The notes below the pieces were generated by a model. That model made no database searches and was not told where the DNA came from. It worked only from the letters and a program-made list of their open reading frames with translations. Positions 30,268 through 40,317 of a DNA stretch of 64,000 nucleotides are shown piece by piece. This DNA comes from Fragilariopsis cylindrus CCMP1102 (taxonomy: Eukaryota > Bacillariophyta > Bacillariophyceae > Bacillariales > Bacillariaceae): the NCBI GenBank assembly GCA_900095095.1, contig FMBT01000295.1:496001-560000 (forward strand), read 5' to 3'. Position 1 is the stretch's first letter; every line of letters begins with the position of its first letter. Both the position numbers and the translations under genes were made by a program.

Positions 30268-31759
30268 TGTTTGGTATTAATTAGTTTGGCAACGAAGCTT
30301 CGAGAAAATTTAATTTGATAGAGAAAACTTTCAGTTTAAGCTCTACTGTAGGTCCACTAATAGACTTTCAAGTGTTCTGCGGGATGTAAATTCCTTGAAT
30401 GAATAATGGAAATTTATGAGACATCAGAGAGGCAGATTGTTTCATGATGTACAATTGTAGCATAAATTAAATCGAAAATATTTTTTTATTGATGGCTACG
30501 GAATGCGCGATGACAGACGTCAATTTAGAGTTAGGGTTTTCATCTTCTCGGTTCGCGGAATTGCATTCACAAAAATAGATACAGTAGCCGCACGCCTTCA
30601 CGTACAAAATACAGCCTACTTTTTTGTTCTTGGCTGCAATCTTCGAAATTGTCACTTTACCCGCACGAGCGAAGGAATTCCTACTTTCTCACGTGAGATT
30701 GATTTTCTTGCTTTCGAAAGTCCGATCCGAGGCAATTCCTCAGAGACTTTGTCCTTCATTTTACATCATATTTGTGTTGAAAAGGTAAGAAGAGATTCTG
30801 ATTAAACACGATACACGTATTAACTTCGTTTTCGTTCCCATATTCATTTTGCATCATCATCTTCGAACGAGTAAAAAAAATCATAGGACCTTGCTTCTTC
30901 GCGATCCTTTTTTTAACCCACTCCGCAACGAATAGATTTTTTTTAGGCATTGTAACAGTAATCAATCATGAAAAAAAGGCTGTCCTTCTTTGTTTTATGT
31001 CCGATTTCTGTCTGAAAATATTAATGTATTTATGGGATTTTCGATCATGCGCAGTTTTTCTTAATTAAATTTTACGGTATCTTACGTGACATGTCATGGA
31101 GCAGCAGCGAGAAAACAAAATACACGGAATCTAATAGGCGATACGCTTCCCTTTTTATTTATATATCATAAAACAAGCAAAGTTTGTTGTTTTTCTGCTT
31201 TGTGGTCTTTCCTCCCTGTTTATTGCTGTTGCTGCACTTCGTATTGCCGAACATCATTTGCAAACGATAAGAAACTGCGACCCATGTAAGGAAGGAAGCA
31301 AGCAAACAAGCAAATTAATCGCGTAGCTTGTTTCTGAATTCTTTCATTAGAAACCCACTCCCGTACGAGGCACAATTCTAGCAGCACACTATCTTTTTTG
31401 TCTCTCTAGCTCACATTCGTTTTTTCTTTCCTTTTTCGCCCTTTCTTTTTACCTTACCTACGTCATATCTTATTGTTATTTCTATTCTCAACTCGATTGA
31501 ATACAAAACTGACGAAAAATAGCATCCATATATCTTGCTCACCAATTATTCATTTGATGTTCGAACTAGAAAAAGTTGGAATATAAATCGTTGTGGTCAA
31601 TTTTTCTATTATTATATATTATTACGTAAAAGCTTTCCGAGGACATACATACATTTCCTTATATCTTCCATTGACGAACGATTGGAGATCGAACATCTGT
31701 GATCCTCCTCAACTTTCAATCATCCGTTTTAAAGTTACATATACATATATAAGATTTGG
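30268..31759. promoter_or_regulatory. Long divergent spacer between two RNA-binding protein genes
   Basis: About 1.5 kb separates two divergent genes for RRM proteins. No coding region could be supported; the open frames here have no family features. The half near 31760 is pyrimidine-rich and may be a long 5' untranslated region of the CELF-like gene. Confidence 0.4.
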
Positions 31760-34063
31760 ATGCCTGCCACAACTGCCATACCCGTAGTGAGTAACACTGT
31801 CACTTCAACAAGTTACGCTAAAATTGCCTATCCCGATCCTACGGAATCATCGGAAATTACTGAGATAAACTCACCAAGGTCTACCATAATAATGGGTGCT
31901 TCCGCAGAAGATCCCTCCGGTAAGGAAGAATCGAATTCATCTGACAAGAACAAAAACAATAAGGCTGGCGCATCATCAGGACAGAAGAAGAAGAATGAAT
32001 CATCAAGGAAAAAAGGAAATAATAACAGAGAACCGACAACAGCAACAGGAGCCGTATCACCTAACCAGTCTTCTGGCGGCGGCTATCATCAGGTGATTCC
32101 TCCCCATGGAACTCCACAGCAACAATCTAACTACTACGGGGCATACAATAACTCTCAAGTGACACCAGAATCTCCCTCTCCTAGTACTGGTGGTAACGGA
32201 AGGCAGACCGTCTATGACGGAACATCGTTCTTTCAGCAACAGACAGCAGCAGCAGCAGCAGGTTTTCATAACAATAGTCCTTTTACGACTACGGGAGCTG
32301 CTCATCAATATGCAGGAGGAAATTCTTCTTCGCAACAGCCACCCAACAGTCCCACTCAAAGCATGAGTGGAATTCCACCAGCATCACCATTGTTTCCTCG
32401 TATGACGGGTGGTCATATGCAAGCTTTCATGAACTCGAACTCGTCAAGAGGTGGTGGTGGTGATTCAGGAGGAGCTAATCCAGTGATGAGTCCGGTCCAA
32501 TCGGGATATGTACCATCTAGTGGTATGTATGTGCCAGGAAATGCATATCCTATTATAGCTGGTAGACCAAATGGATCACCCAACAATAACGCAGGAAGCG
32601 GTAACAACGCGAACGAGGAATTCGTGACATGGAACGAGAATCGGTAAGAAAGAAGAAAAATAACCATACCAAAAAGAGTTGATAACGAATTTCTCTCTCT
32701 CTTTTGCCTTTGATACTCATCTACATATTTTCTTTCCTTCCATCACTTTCTTAGCAACATATCTTATACTCTTTCACCTGGACAAGGAATGCCATACGTA
32801 CCAGGAATGCCGCAACGACCTGATCGATCCACATCTTTTGATGATTCCAGTCTTCCACCATTAGGACCAGATAGCGTACAGCAACCACCACATGCGTATG
32901 GTGCAGGACCGGGGGGTGGACCACCACAAGGCTGGGGGTATGTAGGCCCACCACCAGACGGGTCACAGGGTCGGTCTGCTGTTCCATATATAGGTCAATC
33001 TGGTGGTCCACAATTCCGCCACCCATCACAATTTGGTAACCCGTATGGAGGAAATTTTGGATATGCGGCAACATCGTCTCCCGGTCCACCAATTCAGACT
33101 ACATCTTCCAATAAGGGACCAGAAGGGGCAAATTTATTCATTTTCCATATCCCCAATCACTTTACCAACTTGGATATGTATCAACTATTTTGTCCGTACG
33201 GAAATTTGTTGAGTGTACGAATCATGGTAGAAAAGGATAGTGGCAGAAGTCGTGGGTTCGGGTTTGTCTCATATGATTATCCCGATGCGGCGCAATTAGC
33301 TATCAAAGAATTGAATGGATTTGCGGTACGTCATTGATTCAATTCTTATTCTTTATAAGACGAGAGTTTGAACACTCCTTGTGTAAAGCATTTTTTATCT
33401 GTTTTCAATTATTTTTTTCTTACCCTTCTTCCCTGTTGCATACGTGCGTGTATTGTACATATCTCTGCTCGATTATAACTTTATTTCATTACGGTTGTTG
33501 TTCGAGTATAGATTGGAAATAAGCGATTAAAGGTTCAACATAAGCAACTTCAGCCCGAGGAAAGAAATCAGGGCGGTGGCGCTAATTTCAATGGAGGAGA
33601 ATCAGGTCATAGTTCTAGCCCACATCATGGAGGAGGAGGAGGTCGTGGTGGTGGTGGTGGTGGTCAAGGTGGGTTTGGTGACAGAGGAGGATCGAATTTA
33701 CCACCCTCTGGTCCTATGGCCGTGTCTACTGGATGGTATAATGAAAATGATGATCGAATCCCTTCCGGTGCTTCTTCTTCCGCTCCACAAAATCATTCAT
33801 CCGGTGATGTTGCCTCAGGTGGTGACCAACATCACGTTGTAGTTGTTGTTGGAGACGACCCGAACTCACCAAACGTGACGGCAGCGGCAGTTGTCACTTC
33901 GGCAGGAGGTGGTGGTACCACTATCAATACTACTACTACGACTGCTGGATCAGACGAACAACAACCGGGTAACAACGATCCATTATCCAGTATGGAACCT
34001 TTGCGTCAGACTCTTCCCGATATTGGGAGCGTAGCCACTACGGCTGTGCCGGGTGAGAACTAA
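31760..34063 (+). CDS. CELF/Bruno-like RNA-binding protein with one RRM (three exons)
   Basis: I infer exons 31760-32643, 32755-33325 and 33512-34063 (introns 111 and 186 bp), giving 668 residues. Most of the chain is low in complexity: Ser, Asn and Gln rich at the start, then Gly-Pro rich. The single RRM lies at about 415-495: N-L-F-I-F-H-I-P as RNP2 and R-S-R-G-F-G-F-V-S-Y as RNP1. It closes across the last splice with I-G-N-K-R-L-K-V-Q, the pattern of the third RRM of CELF proteins. After it come Gly-Arg-rich stretches and an acidic Thr-rich tail. CELF proteins bind GU-rich RNA and control splicing, stability and translation. The Gln/Asn and Gly-rich parts could drive condensate formation. 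Presence of only one RRM (animal CELFs have three) is notable. Confidence 0.8.
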
Positions 34064-34086
34064 GATTTCTAAGAATAGATGACCGT

Positions 34087-34170
34087 AATCTCTGGTTGTA
34101 GCGCAACAACAACTAATCTCTGGTTGTAGCGCAACAACAACTAATCTCTGGTTGTAGCGCAACAACAACT
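34087..34170 (+). repeat. 28-bp perfect tandem repeat, three copies
   Basis: Three identical 28-bp copies start at 34087, 34115 and 34143, 24 bp after the CELF-like stop codon, so they lie in its 3' untranslated region. Each contains GTTGT-AGCGCA-ACAAC, a 5-bp stem with a 6-base loop. There are no spacers, so this is not a CRISPR array. Confidence 0.85.
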
Positions 34171-34548
34171 AACCGTGTTTCATTCTTAACATTATGAAGT
34201 GACAATTATTTCTTGATCGCAGAAAGTTAATGAATGATTACAGTAAATTGTATAAATAATATAGCGCTCATAGTCATTAGATTCACAAGGTATATTTTTA
34301 CTATTACTACTACTATTAGTGTGTTTTGAATTGGTATAGATATGTGTGGGAAAACTGTCATGATGGTGATAGGATTGGTCTGGCTGTGCTGTCGAGGGGG
34401 GTATGAAAATCTTCCTGTTCTGTTTTATTCTTTGTTTGATCCCATATGATCCCTGGTTGTATAATGAGTCAGCAAAAAATGAGGATGATTGTCATACGTC
34501 AAGATCCCCCTGCATCTCTCTCTCTCTCTCTCTTTATCTTCTTTGATA
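34171..34548. other. Convergent 3' spacer
   Basis: This stretch lies between the CELF-like gene and the minus-strand Cys-tail gene. A CT microsatellite lies at about 34517-34534. No gene is visible. Confidence 0.45.
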
Positions 34549-35094
34549 TTAGTTACAACATTCTAGTTTGTCTCCTGCAAGAGTTGGACAACATTCGCCA
34601 GTTAAACCAAGATCAAAGCATTTAGAATAAACCGAACAAGAACTTTTGCCATTATCTTTCGTTGAAGATGTCGTTGCTGTAGTAGCAGTGGTATCTTTTG
34701 AGGTTCTGGGGGTGAGTATTGGAGCATGGATACTGTCGTCATCGTTTAGTGGCGCATTGTGATGACTACTACTCCCACTATTTTCGATACCAGTCGACGG
34801 ACGAATTCTTTGTCGTTGTCCGGGTGAAGGATATAAAGTCCCAAAATTCTGAACCAAAATCCAAGTAATACCACCAATTAATAGTACAGCAATTAGGATC
34901 GGAATGCAAGATTTGATAACCTTCATCATCTTCTCTTTCTTTGTAAGTTCGTCCTCCTTATAATAATAAAGATCCGATTCTTTAAAGTAGCTGTTGTTGT
35001 TATTATTATTTCCAGCAGCTTCCTCATCATCTGTGTTGACGGAACCGTACTTATAGCCATCACTCTGCATTGTTCCAACCTCCGCGTTTGTCAT
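34549..35094 (-). CDS. Single-pass membrane protein with Cys-rich C-terminal motif
   Basis: The protein has 181 residues in one exon. A polar N-terminus with an Asn run and acidic/Tyr stretch precedes K-K-E-K-M-M-K-V-I-K and one transmembrane helix at about 62-82 (I-P-I-L-I-A-V-L-L-I-G-G-I). After a Ser/Thr-rich stalk the chain ends in a compact Cys motif: C-S-V-Y-S-K-C, then G-L-T-G-E-C-C-P-T and a terminal L-E-C-C-N, six cysteines in all. Positive charges before the helix place the N-terminus in the cytosol and the Cys motif outside or in a lumen, where it could form disulfides. From memory, the C-x-x-x-x-x-C...G-L-T-G-x-C-C-P-T motif recurs at the ends of many diatom proteins with no known function. 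No enzyme motif is seen. Confidence 0.75.
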   Translation of the reverse strand: MTNAEVGTMQSDGYKYGSVNTDDEEAAGNNNNNNSYFKESDLYYYKEDELTKKEKMMKVIKSCIPILIAVLLIGGITWILVQNFGTLYPSPGQRQRIRPSTGIENSGSSSHHNAPLNDDDSIHAPILTPRTSKDTTATTATTSSTKDNGKSSCSVYSKCFDLGLTGECCPTLAGDKLECCN

Positions 35095-36035
35095 GATGGG
35101 ATATTATTATGAGTGAATTTCTTTTTAGATACTAACTAGACTTAAGATTGAGGTTGTTGTGACGACACAAAAGGTTTTGTTTTGTTTTGTTGTTTTTGTG
35201 TTTGTGTCGTTGTTGCATTTATTTGTGGCATTGAGTGAAATGTTTCACTGACTAGTTAATTCTGATACGCGCTTCAGTCGTATTTTTTGTTTACAAAAAT
35301 CAAAAAGTCGTCGTCACGCAAGAAGGTGCTCGGGGAAAGTAAACATACGGTGATATGATTGTTCCACCTCAATTACAATAATGACGGAGAATTACTGTAC
35401 TAGAATAGAGAATAGTCAATAGAAAGTAGAAGTAGAATGAAATAGCTTTTCACTGGACAAATTTTAAGCAATCATCATAGCAGGCAATATCGAAACAGTT
35501 TGTGAAAGATTCATAAATCATCGATCAGAAGATCCTTTCTCCAGCTTCTGACATGTCATCTAATTGATGCTTTGAAAGGCGATGTATTATCATCCTACGA
35601 ACTTATTATGTCCCCAAGCAGAAGCATTTACTGGAATTTGTGGTCACATCAATAAATTTGGAGAACAGACATAAGAAAAATAAATGCTGTGAAAAAAAAA
35701 AAATCTACGTAGATAATTGGGATGTACAGGAAGAAAAGAAAGAACATAGGTCCTACTTGGAATAATATAAAATGCCTGAATTCAATTTGGAATAATGTAT
35801 CAGCTATCTAGCTAGAATGAGGCTTCATGTGCATCAGAGGTACATCAATGTTTCCGCTAGGTGTTACGTGTAGTCGACATACTCTCTTTGACCTTGGCAT
35901 TTAGTTAATCTTCTAATGGCGCTACGGTACGATGTATCTATCATTATAAGGCTGGGTGATGAATCGAAGATCGAGTCCGAGTGAGTCCAGTGAAATAGAA
36001 TTAGATACAAGATAAATCTAAGTTTCCTTTTCTTT
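35095..36035. other. Spacer
   Basis: About 0.9 kb of AT-rich sequence between two minus-strand genes. It holds the promoter of the Cys-tail gene and the 3' end of the ribbon-helix-helix gene. No other feature could be supported; an open frame overlapping 35864-36124 is out of frame with the real gene. Confidence 0.45.
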
Positions 36036-36593
36036 CTATAGTAATCGGATCTCTTCTTTGACGATGACATTATCTTCACCGTATCGTTTTGATAACAAAT
36101 CAATAGCTTCCTTTGCACCATCACACGTTGTGACTTTAGATTTGCATCTAATTACACCGAATACTACAGCTTCATCTGCTTTCATACACGCCTTCATAAC
36201 AGACCGAACTACTTCACTTTGATTACTAAAGATCGTAGTGGTAGTAGTAGCAGTAGTACCTTCTTCGGTTACGCCCTCTTTATTATTTCCAATACCAGTA
36301 CGTGTTATGATGCTATCAATCCACTTGACTTGTTCAGTTGCTAACTCGATATTTACTGCCCGATAGTCACAGATACTATTATTTGATTGTTTTTCACCAT
36401 CATCATCATCGTCGTCGTCATCATCGTCGTCGACAATAATCATTTTTACATCGCCAAGGGCAATGCAGTTGATACAACATCTCACAGCCTTTGATTGATT
36501 TGGTAATGATTGTGATTTCGTTGATACGTCAAGCCAATCAATCATCTCAGTCGGTAGGCCTACCGATATCGTACGTTTAGTGCTGCCACTCAT
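36036..36593 (-). CDS. Tandem ribbon-helix-helix (CopG/MetJ-Arc-like) protein
   Basis: The protein has 185 residues in one exon. Unit 1 (about 6-52) reads K-R-T-I-S-V-G-L-P as a strand, a helix T-E-M-I-D-W-L-D, then N-Q-S-K-A-V-R-C-C-I as the second helix. Unit 2 (about 80-142) repeats this: A-V-N-I-E-L-A, a helix E-Q-V-K-W-I-D-S-I-I, a loop insertion rich in Thr and Gly, and N-Q-S-E-V-V-R-S-V-M. The N-x-S-x-x-[VI]-R turn is the hallmark of the fold. An 11-residue Asp run links the units. The fold normally dimerises and puts paired strands in the DNA major groove; two units in one chain could make a pseudo-dimer. In bacteria such proteins repress operons and toxin-antitoxin loci. The fold is, to my knowledge, rare in eukaryotic nuclear genomes. 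The role here is unknown. Confidence 0.7.
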   Translation of the reverse strand: MSGSTKRTISVGLPTEMIDWLDVSTKSQSLPNQSKAVRCCINCIALGDVKMIIVDDDDDDDDDDDGEKQSNNSICDYRAVNIELATEQVKWIDSIITRTGIGNNKEGVTEEGTTATTTTTIFSNQSEVVRSVMKACMKADEAVVFGVIRCKSKVTTCDGAKEAIDLLSKRYGEDNVIVKEEIRLL

Positions 36594-36978
36594 GGTGTCT
36601 TCGTTCGTTCGTGTAGCTATTTGTACTTCAATGTTATATTGAGTTCAGCTCAACAATTCAGAATTCAATATGACGATAATAATACTGCTTCATATTACCG
36701 TCAATGAACAAAAAGCAAAAAAAGAAATGTTTATTATATTAATCCATTCCCGCATGACTAAGCTTCTGCTAGGCATTTTGATCTTTTTTTCTTGTTCTTT
36801 TTTCTTTCTCCTTTTGAAATTTAATTTATTTTGACATCTATTATCTCACCACATGGCAACATTCAACATCAAACTCCTTTATGTCATACTAGTAGGCTAC
36901 ACAGATACATCAATACCACACAAGTTGGTAACGTTATCAATTCTGCCACAATAAGAAGATTAGTCAAAAAGTGGTACA
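36594..36978. promoter_or_regulatory. Divergent promoter region
   Basis: A 385-bp AT-rich spacer between the divergent ribbon-helix-helix gene and the membrane protein gene at 36979. It should contain both promoters. No specific site can be named. Confidence 0.4.
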
Positions 36979-38787
36979 ATGGCAGCAACAACGTTTAACA
37001 CGCGATGTTACAAGTGGATTCGGTTGATTACGATTACTGCATATCTCGTCGTTGCGACGGCCAATAGTAGTAATAATAATAATAATAATAATATACCTAA
37101 TCCCAACAACCGAATACGAAACCGTTATAACGCAGATCAAGAAGAACCTTATCATCCACATAATCCACTTTGGAGAGAAGAGCAGGTTTTCACCGGAGAG
37201 CGACGTGGTCCTCCAACATCATCCACACCAATTGCGGAGGATGGTAATAAGAGGAGAAATTATTTTTCCGTTGACGATGTTTCTGGAAGGGAAGCATCCC
37301 GGGGTGGATCAATTGCGATTGACACCAGCAGTAGTAGTAGTATTAACAGCCAAAATTGGAGAAGGAAATGGTTTCCTATCGACTTTCGACGACAAAGAGG
37401 GAAATTAGATATTGATTTTTCCAATGACGACGGCGATTCTCCTTTTTCAAACAACAACAAGATGCAGAAAAGAAATAGATTCACTCCTCGTTCAACTACT
37501 AAAACAGATTTATCTCCCGCGAGTTACAATTCAACGGCAAAGTCCGCAATAGCAGCCACACCCTTTTCTGGGAATGCAAATAAACTAATAGGCCCTGCTG
37601 GAGATTCACGTCGACGACGACAAATAATTAATACTGATACGGATGCTGCAGTCCATAGGAATGCTCAAGCTTCTATATCTTTCGATCCATCCTCGTTAGG
37701 GGCATTGATTGCGATTTTGTTCTCGACCGGTACCAGTCTCGTATCAGTATATGTTGGAACACTTAGACTGCTCGGACCAATGATTATTGTCAAACGATGT
37801 TTGACAACAGTGGGATATATATTTTACGACCATTACAATGGACGATACTTAAGAACTACATACATTAAAAGGATACGGTACCTACAAGAATATGATATCA
37901 TTGCAGCTACAAGAGCCACAGGACGGTGCTTGTTACAAATACTATGTGTGTTATGCACAGGTCGGTTTGTTGGATTTGTCTTAGATCGGATGCCATGTGT
38001 ATTGAAACCTACTTGGGTGTGTCATTGGTGGTACGCAATGGTATGGTTGATGTCAGTCTCTACGATTGGATGGGTGTGCGAAGAATGGGGTCTTAACTTC
38101 GTTACAAGAAATAGCTATGTACATCATCTATTATCGATACAACCTACCCAAATTTATAGTAACGATTCTCATAACAGTATGAGGAGTAGGCGTAAGCGTA
38201 AGCGAGATACTATTTTCAAGGTACCATGGCGATTCATACAATGGATGAAAGATCCAGAAGAATTGGTCACAAAAATCATCCGTGTCCCGCACGAGGATAG
38301 ATATTATTACACTGCCCGTAACACAAAGAATGAAAGTAAATATCCTACCAACACTCGAGCAAATGATGCACCAGTCAAACTCGATACTCTTTTGTTCCCT
38401 TCCACATGGAAGCCACTTATAGCTTTGACATTCTTTGCAGTAAGTCGCGCTATTTGTGTTAGTTATTCCTCGCCATCATCCAGTATTAGCAGCAGCAGAG
38501 ATCATCGATACCTAATAATGAGATCTTTCATAGTCCAAGAAACATTGTATAGTGAATGGTACCGCGTATTCGTCAAGGAAAGAAGAATTGTTTTGGGTGC
38601 TGGTATTAGTGTGGTAGGGTTGATGTGCTTATTGTGGTCGATAAATTCAGTTGCAAACGTTGATAAAATTGCAGCGTTCCTCATGATCCCTACTTTGATT
38701 GCACGATTGGTCAGTGGCTGGATGAATATTCTACTGTATTATAATCGATGTATAACTTCACGACCTGATTCCTTTGCAGACACGTGA
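36979..38787 (+). CDS. Multi-pass membrane protein of unknown function
   Basis: The protein has 602 residues in one exon. A hydrophobic segment at about 13-28 may be a signal peptide, followed by an Asn run and about 200 disordered Arg-, Ser- and Asn-rich residues. The conserved-looking part begins near 235 with a helix A-L-I-A-I-L-F-S-T-G-T-S-L-V-S-V-Y-V-G. Further helices follow near 260-280, 315-335, 345-365, 475-490 and 535-580. A Trp-rich stretch, T-W-V-C-H-W-W-Y-A-M-V-W, lies near 350. I do not recognise the family and see no transporter or enzyme motif. The signal peptide and the lack of an A-F junction suggest an endomembrane or cell-surface location rather than the plastid. It is intron-free as read. 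Confidence 0.75.
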   Translation: MAATTFNTRCYKWIRLITITAYLVVATANSSNNNNNNNIPNPNNRIRNRYNADQEEPYHPHNPLWREEQVFTGERRGPPTSSTPIAEDGNKRRNYFSVDDVSGREASRGGSIAIDTSSSSSINSQNWRRKWFPIDFRRQRGKLDIDFSNDDGDSPFSNNNKMQKRNRFTPRSTTKTDLSPASYNSTAKSAIAATPFSGNANKLIGPAGDSRRRRQIINTDTDAAVHRNAQASISFDPSSLGALIAILFSTGTSLVSVYVGTLRLLGPMIIVKRCLTTVGYIFYDHYNGRYLRTTYIKRIRYLQEYDIIAATRATGRCLLQILCVLCTGRFVGFVLDRMPCVLKPTWVCHWWYAMVWLMSVSTIGWVCEEWGLNFVTRNSYVHHLLSIQPTQIYSNDSHNSMRSRRKRKRDTIFKVPWRFIQWMKDPEELVTKIIRVPHEDRYYYTARNTKNESKYPTNTRANDAPVKLDTLLFPSTWKPLIALTFFAVSRAICVSYSSPSSSISSSRDHRYLIMRSFIVQETLYSEWYRVFVKERRIVLGAGISVVGLMCLLWSINSVANVDKIAAFLMIPTLIARLVSGWMNILLYYNRCITSRPDSFADT

Positions 38788-39167
38788 TGTGGTCGGCCTC
38801 TATGAACAAGTTAGATGGAACTTCTTATATCACTTTTGGTAACTCCTACTAGAATAATGAACTCTACTAGCTAGATTAACGAGCGTATTGAGGTATGTAT
38901 CATGAACTATAACAGTGTAGTATCCTATAATTATATGATTGTAATCTCCCATACGCTATACGTTAGATACAATATTCAAAAATTGATTGTAGATAAAGTA
39001 GGAGTTTTGTAATAGACCGTACAATTGCTTTAATTTACAACATTTTGGCAGCTATTATCATCATTTTTTTTTTAAAATCGTGTCCTTTTCTTACATATTC
39101 AATACAGTACGGTAGTAGTAATTGAATTGAATTTACTCTACTCTACTTTACTTTTACACTTTTTTTT
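38788..39167. other. Convergent 3' spacer
   Basis: This stretch separates the 3' ends of the unknown membrane protein gene and VPS28. It is AT-rich, with no other feature. Confidence 0.5.
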
Positions 39168-39830
39168 CTAATTATTTCGTTTCAAATACCGTGTAAATTC
39201 TACATATGCACTATCTAGATCCATAGAGAGTTGACGAGAATCCTCTTCCGATATTTCATCAATAGCACGCATACCATTCAGTTTTTGAAGCCATTTCTTT
39301 ACTTTATCATTCGGAGCGAAGTCTTCGGGTATATCCGGCAACTTTGTTAAGGTGTCCATCAGGTCACTTAATAACGGTTGGAGTTCATCCACAAATCGAG
39401 TTTCAATTTTCACAGCATCCATGGCAGTAATAAAATTTTCAACCGTCTTGGCCACCGTGACAGCAACATCATGATGCTGTGCTGTTTGTCCACCCGGTTC
39501 GGGTACACCCATATTTAATAGTCGTTCTGTGGCACGGGGACAATCCATTTGATATAATTCCATAAATTGTGCTGTGGTCATATTTAATTTTGGTAATGCA
39601 GCCTTTTCGGCTAATCTGAATTGTGAAATTAATTTATTACATTCCTGTACATATTCTTGTTGAGTAACAGCATCTCTTGCGTAGGCACGTTCTAAGTGTT
39701 CTGTCGCTAATATGATTGCGTACAACGTTGCTTGATCGTCATACGCCTGTCTTTCTCTTGATGAAGAATACAATTCAACTTCTTCTATTTCGCCTTCATC
39801 GTGGTACGAGGACGTATTCATACTCGTCAT
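39168..39830 (-). CDS. VPS28: ESCRT-I subunit VPS28
   Basis: The protein has 220 residues in one exon, the usual VPS28 length. The N-terminal core domain (about 25-115) carries the family sequence A-T-L-Y-A-I-I-x-A-T-E-x-L-E-x-A-Y, then Y-x-x-x-C-x-x-L-I-S-Q-F and M-D-C-P-R-A-x-E-R-L. This part packs with VPS23 and VPS37 in ESCRT-I. The C-terminal four-helix domain (about 125-216) includes F-I-T-A-M-D-A-V-K, L-x-P-L-L-S-D-L and a terminal Y-x-x-F-T-R-Y-L; it recruits ESCRT-II or ESCRT-III. The complex sorts ubiquitinated membrane proteins into multivesicular bodies at the endosome and works in cytosol. It is divergent from the helicase gene at 40318. Confidence 0.93.
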   Translation of the reverse strand: MTSMNTSSYHDEGEIEEVELYSSSRERQAYDDQATLYAIILATEHLERAYARDAVTQQEYVQECNKLISQFRLAEKAALPKLNMTTAQFMELYQMDCPRATERLLNMGVPEPGGQTAQHHDVAVTVAKTVENFITAMDAVKIETRFVDELQPLLSDLMDTLTKLPDIPEDFAPNDKVKKWLQKLNGMRAIDEISEEDSRQLSMDLDSAYVEFTRYLKRNN

Positions 39831-40317
39831 AATTTCAAAATCTTAATGTACAGTAGTCTAATAATAACTTTTTTATTGTTTCTGTGTGTTGTTGTTGTTG
39901 TTGTTCTTGTTGTTCTTGTTTGTTTATTTTTACTTTATTTTTTAGTCTTACCTAAATCACAGGGTCACAATTGAAAAGTACAGCATTAGTTTCGCTGTTC
40001 GTGTCCGTGTCAGCGAATGACTGCCTAATTTATAATTTAGCTGTTTTCGGACTCTCCTGTATCGCCACATCAAAACAATAAAATTAGGCTGATAATTGTG
40101 TCAAATTGGAATCCATAGGCTCTTATCAACGACGACGTTCAACGACGACCATTGCAACGTAGTGAATTAATTGTTTTTATTGTCTCTACCGCATGCCGAC
40201 TTGACCGAAAGAAATCGAAGTTCGACGTCCTCCTCCTCCCCCCCCCCCCTTTCCCACAAACAATCCACGACGCGACCGACTCAATTATCATTGTGAGCCC
40301 TATTACCGTAACACAAA
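39831..40317. promoter_or_regulatory. Divergent promoter region, VPS28 and helicase
   Basis: A 487-bp spacer between divergent start codons. It contains a GTT microsatellite near 39887-39930 and a pyrimidine tract with 11 consecutive C at about 40237-40250. No defined promoter element is recognised. Confidence 0.4.

Noticed and set aside
30503-30805. 100-codon open frame in the long divergent spacer
   Set aside because: No domain or targeting pattern and no splice continuation on either side.
34087-34170. CRISPR-like short repeats
   Set aside because: The 28-mers abut without spacers and the DNA is eukaryotic; this is a simple tandem repeat.
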